Of a stretch of DNA of 8,299 nucleotides, positions 1-5,680 are shown piece by piece; position 1 is the first letter of the stretch; each line of letters begins with the position of its first letter. Origin of the DNA: Thermoflexales bacterium (GTDB lineage: Bacteria; Chloroflexota; Anaerolineae; Fen-1058); NCBI GenBank assembly GCA_030834835.1, contig JAUQXD010001122.1, forward strand, positions 1 through 8,299. Direction: 5' to 3'. The notes below the pieces were generated by a model. It was given only the letters and a program-made list of their open reading frames with translations. It was not told the origin of the DNA and made no database searches. A program made the position numbers and the translations under genes.

Positions 1-484
1 AGCCGCCGATTGACAGCGCGAACCAGCCGACTAACAAGGGTGCGGCGGTCGAGACACCGGACGCGATCACGTTCGCTTCCGAGAGGGCGATAGCGCGCCG
101 CTCGCCATGTTGTTCCGATAACGCAGCCGGCACGATGGCGAGGATCAACGACCCGATCAAGCCCATGAAAAAGGCCGCGCCGATGGTGATGACAGGCGTC
201 TGGCCGATCACGAGCAGCACCGCACTCACGCTCATCCCGATCGCGCCGATCCACAACGAACGCCAGCGACCCAGCGGCTGAATGACCAGGTGTCCACCCA
301 GACCAATCGCCAGGATACCCACCGCAAAGGCCGTGAAATGCAGGCTGCTGACGGTGTACGACAGGGCCAGTTCATCTTTCAAAAACGGCGTGATGGGGCC
401 GAGGACATTGAGGAAGTAACTGAAGAACGCCAGCAGCAGATACGCCAGCCAGGTAAAACGATCGCGTTGAAAAGTTTGAGGCAT
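1..484 (-). CDS. MFS transporter, N-terminal part, runs off the left edge
   Basis: I read this by translating the reverse complement. The frame opens with ATG at 484-482 and stays open for 161 codons to the window edge, so the C-terminal half is missing. The protein starts MPQTFQRDRFTWLAYLLLAF and alternates hydrophobic helices with short polar loops, consistent with about five of the usual twelve membrane segments. A degenerate MFS motif A (loop 2-3) is visible as GGHLVIQPLGRWRSLW near residues 55-70, and SEQHGERRAIALSEANVIASG near 125-145 resembles the loop 4-5 region of MFS permeases. It should be an inner-membrane secondary transporter; the substrate cannot be told. No clear Shine-Dalgarno sequence precedes the ATG, and an in-frame TTG three codons upstream is an alternative start. 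It lies downstream of the DUF4352-like gene on the same strand, across a 202-base structured gap. Confidence 0.85.
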   Translation of the reverse strand, partial: MPQTFQRDRFTWLAYLLLAFFSYFLNVLGPITPFLKDELALSYTVSSLHFTAFAVGILAIGLGGHLVIQPLGRWRSLWIGAIGMSVSAVLLVIGQTPVITIGAAFFMGLIGSLILAIVPAALSEQHGERRAIALSEANVIASGVSTAAPLLVGWFALSIGG

Positions 485-509
485 AACGGCCAATGTCTGA
501 TTGATTGGT

Positions 510-638
510 GCTTGCCGTCGATTGCGCCAGGCGGCCCGCCGCAGCGTCGCCGCGGACACGGGCAAATCGACGGCAAGCTGGCGCTAAGCCCGCGACGCGG
601 GCTTGATCGTTGGTAGCCGTCGGCTTATAGCCGATGGC
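510..638. repeat. Cluster of three inverted repeats in the intergenic gap
   Basis: The gap 485-686 contains no gene. It holds three nested or adjacent palindromes. First, a perfect 14-base inverted repeat: gcttgccgtcgatt at 510-523 against 565-578, with a GC-rich 41-base spacer. Second, a tight hairpin: aagcccgc at 586-593 pairs with gcgggctt at 597-604 around a 3-base loop. Third, a hairpin with a 10-base stem and a TAT loop (616-625 with 629-638, one G-T pair). No T-run follows either hairpin on either strand, so they are not classical intrinsic terminators, although they sit just after the DUF4352 gene's stop. They could be REP-like repeats, a Rho-independent-like roadblock, or a folded 5' leader of the MFS gene. 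Confidence 0.7.
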
Positions 639-686
639 GGTTAATGCCAGTCACAGATAACATGGCGCGGTGATCGTTGCTCGTTC

Positions 687-1874
687 TCAGCGCGTCAGCG
701 CCAGGAAGCGGCGATTCTGATTGCTGGTGTCAAACAGCGGATCAAATACCAGCAACAGATCGGACTCGTCTACTTTGGCCTGCACGATGATCCAGCCTTC
801 CGCTTCACCGCCCGGATACAGGGTTGCATCCAACGCGGGTTCCGGGTCCACCACCGATGGCGCATCATGCAGCACATGGGTGCTGCCCAGCGTTTTGAAG
901 TAGCCGCTATAGATGCGGCCCGTCTTATCTTCGGCCCGGATGTACTGCGCCCGCACGCGCACGGCCACATACTCCATGCCCATTTCCGGCGGTTTATTGA
1001 ATTGATTGACGGCCTGCGCCATCGACCAGGCCGCTTCGCCGCGTACAGCTTCCAACGCCGTAATGATCCACTCCGTGGTCACGACCGATTCACCCAACGG
1101 CGCGGCCTGCCCGCGCGTGCGGCCCAGCTCGATCGGCAACACGCGATCGGCTGCGGCCTCGATCGGGAGCGCGGCGCCTTCGCTCAACGCCACATACACG
1201 CGCTTCGTGGTCGTATCCGACAACGGGTCCCAGATCAAGATTAACTGGCTTTCGTCTTTCACAATCGAATAGACAACCCAGCCTTCAACTTCGCCGCCCG
1301 CAAAGACTTCGGCGGCCAGGCGGGGTGTGGGCGCCACGATGCCGGGCGACGAATATTCAGTGCGCGCCGAACCTGCCACCCGAAAGTCGCCGGCGCGAAT
1401 CTCGTGCGAGGCCTGATCGGTGTGGACGCTCTTCGCGCGCAGCCGCACCAACAGATATTCGCGACCGACCGGCGCGGCTTTGTTAAATTGATTCGCCGCG
1501 CGAATCGCCTGCGCGGCGGCTTCACCACGCAGCACGGCTAACACCCGCACTTCCCAGCCGGCCGAGACAAACACACTCGACGGCGGCAGCGGGCGGCTGA
1601 CGCTGCGGCCCGGCTCCGGTGTGGGCGTCGGGGCGGGCGTCGGCGTTGAAGTCGATGTCGGCACGGGCGTCGCTTTGGGCACGCGCGTGGCTTCGCGGGT
1701 CGGCGGCACGGCGCTGGCGATGGCCTGCGTGATCGTCGGCGCGGCACGGCTGATCAATAACGCGGCCGTCACGATGGCGCCACACACTACCGCGCCCAGC
1801 CCCAACACGATGAGCAACTCGGTGCGCTTCAAGCCCAGATAACGCGGCGTGGAATCAGGTCGCTGAGAGTCCAT
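687..1874 (-). CDS. Membrane-anchored protein with two tandem DUF4352-like domains
   Basis: The 395-residue product has a short cytoplasmic N-terminus (1-19), one hydrophobic segment (about 20-42), a Thr/Pro-rich linker (about 57-90, many TP pairs) and two homologous extracellular domains at about 105-231 and 264-393. Each domain starts with a W-x-x-x-x-L strand and shares RGEAA, NQFNK, G-x-EY and VRxRA, then GGE-x-EGW and a late DES-x-L-x-L-x-DPL segment, so the protein arose by internal duplication. The fold resembles the DUF4352/telokin-like immunoglobulin-type domains found on bacterial surface lipoproteins and anchored proteins; no catalytic residues are recognisable. The ATG at 1874 is supported by GAGG six bases upstream (plus-strand 1881-1884). 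The stop is TGA. It likely has its own promoter rather than being read only from the symporter gene, 48 bases upstream. Function unknown; binding or cell-envelope sensing is a guess. Confidence 0.85.
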   Translation of the reverse strand: MDSQRPDSTPRYLGLKRTELLIVLGLGAVVCGAIVTAALLISRAAPTITQAIASAVPPTREATRVPKATPVPTSTSTPTPAPTPTPEPGRSVSRPLPPSSVFVSAGWEVRVLAVLRGEAAAQAIRAANQFNKAAPVGREYLLVRLRAKSVHTDQASHEIRAGDFRVAGSARTEYSSPGIVAPTPRLAAEVFAGGEVEGWVVYSIVKDESQLILIWDPLSDTTTKRVYVALSEGAALPIEAAADRVLPIELGRTRGQAAPLGESVVTTEWIITALEAVRGEAAWSMAQAVNQFNKPPEMGMEYVAVRVRAQYIRAEDKTGRIYSGYFKTLGSTHVLHDAPSVVDPEPALDATLYPGGEAEGWIIVQAKVDESDLLLVFDPLFDTSNQNRRFLALTR

Positions 1875-1902
1875 AACTAACCTCGATGAAATGATGCCGC
1901 CG

Positions 1903-1911
1903 ATTATAACA
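1903..1911 (-). promoter_or_regulatory. Extended -10 promoter upstream of the DUF4352-like gene
   Basis: Read on the minus strand the sequence is TGTTATAAT, a perfect TATAAT with the TG of an extended -10 element. It lies 29 bases before the ATG and just beyond the stop of the symporter gene. No convincing -35 hexamer is seen 16-18 bases upstream, which is tolerated for extended -10 promoters. It suggests independent transcription of the DUF4352 gene. Confidence 0.6.
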
Positions 1912-1922
1912 TTGGCGCAGCG

Positions 1923-3365
1923 TTAAGGCGCTGGTGGCCGCGCCGCACGCTGTCGTCGTCGTTCCAACAACGCTCGAATGCGCGTGTGGCGTTCGCGCGT
2001 GAGCGGATAAAACCACGCCATCGCGATCGCGCTGACCAGCAACAGCGCGCCCATCGGCCCGGTGAGAAACCGCATGGCGGCCAGCGCGCTATCGCTTTGC
2101 TGAAAGACGGCCGCACCCTGATCGGGCGATACATAGCCGAACCAGCCCAGCACTTGCAGCGCCAGAAAGATCGCCAGCGCGCCCGTCAATTTGCGCACAA
2201 AGTTCTTCACGCCGTAGTAGATGCCTTCGTGACGGCGGCCCGTGCGCAATTCATCCCACTCGATCACGTCGGGAAAGATCGCGTCGGGCAGCACGTGCGC
2301 CGTGCTGACGCTGATCCCGGCCAGCACCGCCAGCACCAACACAAAGTCCACCTGCCCCGGCTGCGCCGTAAACAGAATCAACTGCACTACGGCCCAGAAA
2401 CTCATGCCGATCATGTAGGCCACGCGCTTGCTCAGCTTGCGCGCCAGCCACGTCCAGAACGGCAGCGCCACCACCGCCGTGATCAACAGCAACCCCAGTA
2501 CCGCCGATTCCAGTGTGAACGATTCGCCGAATAGATTGACCTTCGCCAATCGATCGCCGCGCGCCACCCAGTACGTCAGGAAAAACGGCAGCATCAACGC
2601 GACCAGATCGAAGGTGATCCAGTTGAGCATGTATAAGCCCGTCGCAAATCGAAACGGGATGTTGCTCCACGCGGTGCGCACGGTTTGGCGAAACGGCACC
2701 ACCCGATCGGCTTCGGCGGCGTCCGCGTACCGTTCGCGTATGACGAGGCCAATCAACAGGAACGGAATCGCCGCCAGTCCGCCAAACAAAGCCGCCACCG
2801 CGAGGTAGCCTTGCTGCGCCGTGCCACCTCCGCTCACCGTGCTCTTGACGATCATCGGACCAAGCACCGCCGTCGCCAACGACGCGAGCAAATTGAAGAA
2901 CATGCGAAAGCCGGTCAGGCTGGTGCGCTGATCGTAATCGGGCGCGATTTCGGGCGTCAGCGCGTAATAGGGCACCACGACCAGCGTTTGAAACGTATCG
3001 CTGAGCATGTAAGCCAACATCACCACGATCGTCAAGACGATTTGATTGTCGATGGGCGGCGCCCACCACAACAGGAGGAAACCCAGCCCATATGGGATGG
3101 AAAAGAACAAGAGAAACGGCCGGCGGCGGCCCCAGCGCGTCTTCAACCGATCGCTGATCGTCCCCACGACGGGATCGTTGATGGCGTCCCAGATCACGCC
3201 GATCAGCGCCGCGACCGACGCGAGCCGCGCGTCCAGACCCACCGTGTCGGTGAGAAAGATGGCGTAGAAAATCTGGCGCAGCGTGCCAAAACTGGCGAGG
3301 CCCCACTCACCGTAGCCGTAGATCAACTTGGTCCAAACAGACAACTTCGGCGTGGTCGTCGTCAT
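1923..3365 (-). CDS. GPH-family (MelB-like, MFS_2) sugar:cation symporter
   Basis: The 480-residue product is an integral membrane protein with about 12 hydrophobic segments, the normal length for the glycoside-pentoside-hexuronide:cation symporter family. Family signatures are clear: YGYGEWG near residue 16-22; WDAINDPVVG at 59-68, whose two Asp (D60, D64) correspond to the cation-site Asp pair of MelB helix II; SDRLKTRWGRRRPF at 71-84; LTPEIAPDYDQRTSLTGFR at 136-154; and FPDVIEWDELRTGRRHEGIY at 364-383. It is expected to import a sugar or glycoside with H+ or Na+; the substrate is not readable. The ATG at 3365 is preceded by a strong GGGAGGAG ribosome binding site. The C-terminus is a basic, probably cytoplasmic tail. 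It follows the PLP-enzyme gene on the same strand with a 78-base gap and could share its transcript. Confidence 0.92.
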   Translation of the reverse strand: MTTTTPKLSVWTKLIYGYGEWGLASFGTLRQIFYAIFLTDTVGLDARLASVAALIGVIWDAINDPVVGTISDRLKTRWGRRRPFLLFFSIPYGLGFLLLWWAPPIDNQIVLTIVVMLAYMLSDTFQTLVVVPYYALTPEIAPDYDQRTSLTGFRMFFNLLASLATAVLGPMIVKSTVSGGGTAQQGYLAVAALFGGLAAIPFLLIGLVIRERYADAAEADRVVPFRQTVRTAWSNIPFRFATGLYMLNWITFDLVALMLPFFLTYWVARGDRLAKVNLFGESFTLESAVLGLLLITAVVALPFWTWLARKLSKRVAYMIGMSFWAVVQLILFTAQPGQVDFVLVLAVLAGISVSTAHVLPDAIFPDVIEWDELRTGRRHEGIYYGVKNFVRKLTGALAIFLALQVLGWFGYVSPDQGAAVFQQSDSALAAMRFLTGPMGALLLVSAIAMAWFYPLTRERHTRIRALLERRRQRAARPPAP

Positions 3366-3381
3366 GTCTCCTCCCAGTTAT

Positions 3382-3446
3382 TGATCCACCAATCTACACG
3401 AATTTGCTCCAATCATTCGCGCTGATTCGTGTGGATTCGTGGATCA
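3382..3446. repeat. Palindromic intergenic repeat made of 10-base ATTCGTG units
   Basis: Positions 3382-3403 and 3425-3446 form a 22-base inverted repeat with 20 matches, separated by 21 bases. The right side is itself three direct 10-base units starting at 3415, 3425 and 3435, each beginning ATTCG; the left arm contains about two more in reverse. The right arm overlaps the TGA stop of the PLP-enzyme gene (3444-3446). There is no T-tract, so an intrinsic terminator is unlikely. It resembles a dispersed REP/MITE-like repeat and would fold as a hairpin between two possibly cotranscribed genes. Confidence 0.75.
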
Positions 3447-4880
3447 CTTGGTCAGTTGATCGAGCAGATCGATGACCATCTCGCGCAGGTCGCCGCGATT
3501 GGGCAGCGTGCCGATCAGGCCGTACATCGCCGCCGAACGCTGCGGGAGACCATCGCCCGATGCGCCCACCAACGACGAGGTTTTCGACGTTAAGCGACTG
3601 ACCCATTTTTCAGGCAATGTCTTCGCGGCCACATTCGCGGCCTTCACCATGACCCGATTGGTCACCTTGCGCAGCGTCGGCTTGCGCGCTTTGGCCGCCG
3701 CCTCGCCCAGATCGCCCAAGAACGCATCGGCCACAGTCGCATGATATGGACTCACCGTCAGATGCAGGCTGGGCGGAAACTGCTGTCGATCGAGATGCCA
3801 GCCGCGCGCTGTCAACTCATCGCCCACTTCATACACGTCGAGTGACTCTGAACCGATCGCCATCACGCTCATTTCGGGATCGCTCAGCACACGCAGGCCG
3901 TCGATGGCGTTGATACCATCCCGCAGTTTGATCACGGTCTGCATCACCTGATCGGTCAATTTCAGATAGCCCGCTTCGCCCAGATAATTCAACAGCGCCC
4001 ACGCCGCCGCGATCGGCCCGCCCGGCCGTGTGCCCGTCATCGACGGCGAGACGTAAATGCCGCCCGACCAATCGGTGTACGCGAAGTATTGATGTCGCCG
4101 TAAATCACTGTTGCGATACAGGATGACGGACGCGCCCTTGGCCGCATAACCGTACTTGTGCAAATCGGCCGAGATGGAGGTAACACCGGGGATCGAGAAA
4201 TCAAAGTCGGGCACGGGATAACCCAGTTTACGCACAAAGGGTAAGAGCATGCCGCCGACACAGGCATCGGTATGAAACAGCACGTTGTGCCGCAGCGCGG
4301 CCTGCGCCAACTCGCGAATCGGATCGACCACGCCCTGTGGATACGATGGGGCTGAGCCAACCATCAAGATCGTGTTAGGCGTGATGGCCTGCTCCATTGC
4401 GGCGACATCGGCACGGAAGTCTGCGCGAACCGGCACCCGGATCGATTTGACGCCGAAGTAGTGGGCGGCCTTCTCGAACGCGGGATGCGCCGACGCAGGC
4501 AACACCATGTCGGGCGCGGTGATGTGCGACTTAACAGCGCGGGCGTATTCACGCGCGGTCAACACCGCCATGAGCAGGCTCTCAGTGCCGCCCGTCGTCA
4601 TGTTGCCGACGGCGTTGGCATCACCACCTAACAGTGCCGCCACCATCGCCACGACTTCAGTCTCGAATTTCTTCAGGCTGGGGAAAGCCGTCGGATTCAG
4701 ACCGTTCTCTGAGAAGAACAACGTGTAGGCGTCTTTCAACACGTCGCTGACTTCATCGCCCGCGTTGAACACCAGACTGAAGACGCGGCCTTCGCGCCAG
4801 CGCACGTCCTTGTCGCGCGCGGCTTGCATCGTGTCGAGGACTTCGGTTTTGGATCGGCCTTGAGTGGGTAAGGGCGTCAT
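3444..4880 (-). CDS. PLP-dependent lyase/decarboxylase of the sphingosine-1-phosphate lyase type
   Basis: The 478-residue product is a fold-type I PLP enzyme of the group II decarboxylase family, closest in motifs to sphingosine-1-phosphate lyase, which splits phosphorylated long-chain bases into an aldehyde and phosphoethanolamine. Visible signatures: NPTAFPSLKKFETEV (62-76); phosphate-binding GNMTTGGTESLLMA (92-105); the Asp that contacts the pyridine nitrogen in HTDA (D205); the Schiff-base Lys in LHKYGYAAKG (K242, with the second Lys K248); TDWSGGIYVSPSMTGTRPGG (269-288), typical of the lyase; and a C-terminal AAMYGLIGTLPNRG (450-463) ending. Unlike the eukaryotic lyase it lacks an N-terminal membrane anchor, so it should be soluble. 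A glutamate/tyrosine/aspartate decarboxylase role cannot be excluded. The ATG at 4880 has AGAGG 6 bases upstream (plus 4887-4891). The stop is TGA. Confidence 0.85.
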   Translation of the reverse strand: MTPLPTQGRSKTEVLDTMQAARDKDVRWREGRVFSLVFNAGDEVSDVLKDAYTLFFSENGLNPTAFPSLKKFETEVVAMVAALLGGDANAVGNMTTGGTESLLMAVLTAREYARAVKSHITAPDMVLPASAHPAFEKAAHYFGVKSIRVPVRADFRADVAAMEQAITPNTILMVGSAPSYPQGVVDPIRELAQAALRHNVLFHTDACVGGMLLPFVRKLGYPVPDFDFSIPGVTSISADLHKYGYAAKGASVILYRNSDLRRHQYFAYTDWSGGIYVSPSMTGTRPGGPIAAAWALLNYLGEAGYLKLTDQVMQTVIKLRDGINAIDGLRVLSDPEMSVMAIGSESLDVYEVGDELTARGWHLDRQQFPPSLHLTVSPYHATVADAFLGDLGEAAAKARKPTLRKVTNRVMVKAANVAAKTLPEKWVSRLTSKTSSLVGASGDGLPQRSAAMYGLIGTLPNRGDLREMVIDLLDQLTK

Positions 4881-4903
4881 GGGCAGCCTCTGTTGGTCGG
4901 CGT

Positions 4904-4931
4904 TACGCAGTACGCATTACGTGGTACGTGA
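4904..4931. repeat. Four tandem heptads of TACGYNN type
   Basis: Four consecutive 7-base units (4904, 4911, 4918 and 4925), each with a TACG core, lie in the 5' leader of the PLP-enzyme gene, between its -10 box and its ribosome binding site. The first unit is TTACGCA-phased in part: its T at 4904 is followed by ACGCAG. The period is the same as that of the GTTGGAG arrays elsewhere in the window but the sequence is unrelated. Confidence 0.65.
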
Positions 4932-4940
4932 GGTGCGTCG

Positions 4941-4949
4941 ATTATAGCA
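4941..4949 (-). promoter_or_regulatory. Extended -10 promoter of the PLP-enzyme gene
   Basis: On the minus strand the sequence reads TGCTATAAT: a perfect TATAAT with upstream TG. It lies about 60 bases before the ATG at 4880. No good -35 hexamer is present. It matches the TGnTATAAT form seen before the DUF4352-like gene, suggesting a common housekeeping sigma factor usage. Confidence 0.6.
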
Positions 4950-4975
4950 TCGTGTCACCCAAAACCGATCACCGG

Positions 4976-5004
4976 TTGCCGCCCGTTGACGCGGCAGGTA
5001 CAAT
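4976..5004 (+). promoter_or_regulatory. Sigma-70-type promoter of the NTF2-fold gene
   Basis: TTGCCG (4976-4981) and TACAAT (4999-5004) are spaced by 17 bases, with 4/6 and 5/6 matches to the consensus boxes. The expected transcript would start about 20 bases before the ATG at 5034. It is divergent from the PLP-enzyme promoter 30 bases away, so both may share control in this 153-base gap. Confidence 0.5.
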
Positions 5005-5033
5005 TGACTGAACCTGACCGAACGAGGTGACAC

Positions 5034-5435
5034 ATGGAAGACGAGATCTGGGCAACGCTGCACCGGCATTTGAAGAGTATCTTCGAGCGGGACAGCAAAA
5101 CCTATGTCGATACGACGGGAGAAGACCTCTCATTGTATGAGTGGTGGGTGACACCGCATCGCCAGGACGGGCTGGACTTTCACACCTTCATGATCGAGCA
5201 TAGTTGGGCGGGCAGCGGCGATTATCGCTACGATCTGCTCGAACCGCGATTGCAACTATACGGCGACACCGCGATTGTGAGTTATACCTTCATGCTCAGC
5301 CGTGCGAAACCCGAAGGCGGTGTGGAACATCGCACGCACAACGAAAGCCGCGTCTTAATCAAGCGCGAGGGCGCATGGCAGATCGTGCACGTGCATAAGT
5401 CGCCCGCGTGGCAGGCGCCATTTGAGCCGAAGTAG
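5034..5435 (+). CDS. NTF2-fold protein resembling the CaMKII association domain (SnoaL/DUF4440-like)
   Basis: The 133-residue protein is a single NTF2-like domain: N-terminal helix with HRHLKSIFERDSKTYVD (11-27), then a half-barrel. Features recalling the CaMKII association domain subgroup are the loop DGLDFHTFMIEH (near 44-55), the strand PRLQLYGDTAIVSYTF, the ESRVLIKREGAWQIVHVH segment (near 105-122) and the closing HKSPAW. These proteins usually form dimers or larger rings and have been associated with ligand binding or small-molecule turnover; no specific activity can be assigned. It has no signal peptide or membrane segment and should be cytoplasmic. The ATG is well supported by GAGGTGA at 5024-5030. 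It is transcribed divergently from the PLP enzyme and in the same direction as argS, 245 bases downstream. Confidence 0.85.
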   Translation: MEDEIWATLHRHLKSIFERDSKTYVDTTGEDLSLYEWWVTPHRQDGLDFHTFMIEHSWAGSGDYRYDLLEPRLQLYGDTAIVSYTFMLSRAKPEGGVEHRTHNESRVLIKREGAWQIVHVHKSPAWQAPFEPK

Positions 5436-5444
5436 ATAGCGTCA

Positions 5445-5467
5445 CACCGCACTGCACACAGTGGGTG
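5445..5467 (+). other. Hairpin just after the NTF2-fold gene
   Basis: CACC and CACTG (5445-5448, 5450-5454) pair with CAGTGGGTG (5459-5467) around a CACA loop, leaving G5449 bulged: a 9-base-pair stem ten bases after the stop. There is no T-tract, so it is a weak candidate for a transcript end or 3' stabiliser rather than a standard terminator. Confidence 0.4.
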
Positions 5468-5471
5468 CAAG

Positions 5472-5583
5472 TGTTGCGAAGCGCGTCCTTTGCGCTGAAG
5501 CAATCTCGTGCAGACGCGGAGATTGCTTCGCACGTCCTGTCCGCGAAGCGGGGGCGCGCTTGGCGAACAACGCTCGCAATGAC
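5472..5583. repeat. Palindromic dispersed-repeat element (GAGATTGCTTCG / CGCTCGCAATGAC type)
   Basis: This gene-free stretch has an exact 11-base stem, GAAGCAATCTC at 5497-5507 and GAGATTGCTTC at 5519-5529, with an 11-base loop. Flanking ends are also near-inverted: TTGCGAAGCG near 5474 against CGCTCGCAATG near 5571. Read on the minus strand it begins GTCATTGCGAGCG and continues to GCGAAGCAATCTCC, a combination I recognise as common in intergenic repeats of many bacterial genomes. It is probably a non-autonomous palindromic repeat (REP/MITE-like). It contains no transposase. Confidence 0.65.
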
Positions 5584-5590
5584 GCCGCTC

Positions 5591-5619
5591 TTGTCGAATC
5601 ATCTCAAATCCTATAAAAT
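5591..5619 (+). promoter_or_regulatory. Probable argS promoter
   Basis: TTGTCG (5591-5596) and TAAAAT (5614-5619) are 17 bases apart (4/6 and 5/6 to consensus), in a locally AT-rich patch. A TATAAA reading at 5612-5617 is also possible with a short spacer. A start near 5626 would place the following hairpin at the very 5' end of the transcript. Confidence 0.5.
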
Positions 5620-5626
5620 ACCCGCG

Positions 5627-5647
5627 CCCGCCGAAACACTCGGCGGG
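5627..5647 (+). terminator. GC-rich hairpin in the argS leader, terminator- or attenuator-like
   Basis: CCCGCCGA (5627-5634) pairs perfectly with TCGGCGGG (5640-5647) around a 5-base loop, followed by TTCTTA, a short broken T-tract. It could end readthrough from the upstream gene, but it lies after the likely argS promoter, so it would be in the argS leader and could act as an attenuator or 5' stabilising hairpin. The weak T-tract makes efficient termination doubtful. Confidence 0.5.
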
Positions 5648-5668
5648 TTCTTATGTGTGAGGTGAAAG

Positions 5669-5680
5669 ATGACTGTGTGA
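5669..5680 (+). promoter_or_regulatory. Three-codon leader ORF abutting the argS start
   Basis: ATG ACT GTG TGA has the best ribosome binding site of the region (GAGGTGA at 5659-5665, three bases before the ATG) and ends exactly where the argS GTG begins, in the same frame. It may be a translated minimal leader ORF with reinitiation at GTG. Alternatively the ATG is the original argS start and codon 4 is a nonsense mutation or sequence error. Confidence 0.45.

Noticed and set aside
290..616. 108-codon plus-strand open frame
   Set aside because: It overlaps the N-terminus of the MFS gene in antisense and the palindromic gap, and has no domain.
586..638. Intrinsic terminators after the DUF4352-like gene
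   Set aside because: The hairpins are strong but no T-tract follows on the transcribed strand.
2251..3306. 351-codon open frame overlapping the symporter gene on the same strand
   Set aside because: It is an Arg/Gly/His-rich shadow frame with no membrane pattern or domain, while the other frame is a clear GPH symporter.
2685..3425. 246-codon plus-strand open frame opposite the symporter
   Set aside because: The composition is dominated by Arg, His and Gln and there are no motifs; it is the antisense of a conserved membrane protein.
5282..5602. 106-codon minus-strand open frame over the palindromic repeat
   Set aside because: It is half antisense to the NTF2-fold gene and half repeat-derived; the Cys/Arg-rich product has no known domain.
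5678..5680. UGA recoded as a sense codon in argS
   Set aside because: TGA serves as the ordinary stop of the DUF4352-like and PLP-enzyme genes, so a changed code is unlikely; reinitiation, mutation or sequence error are simpler.
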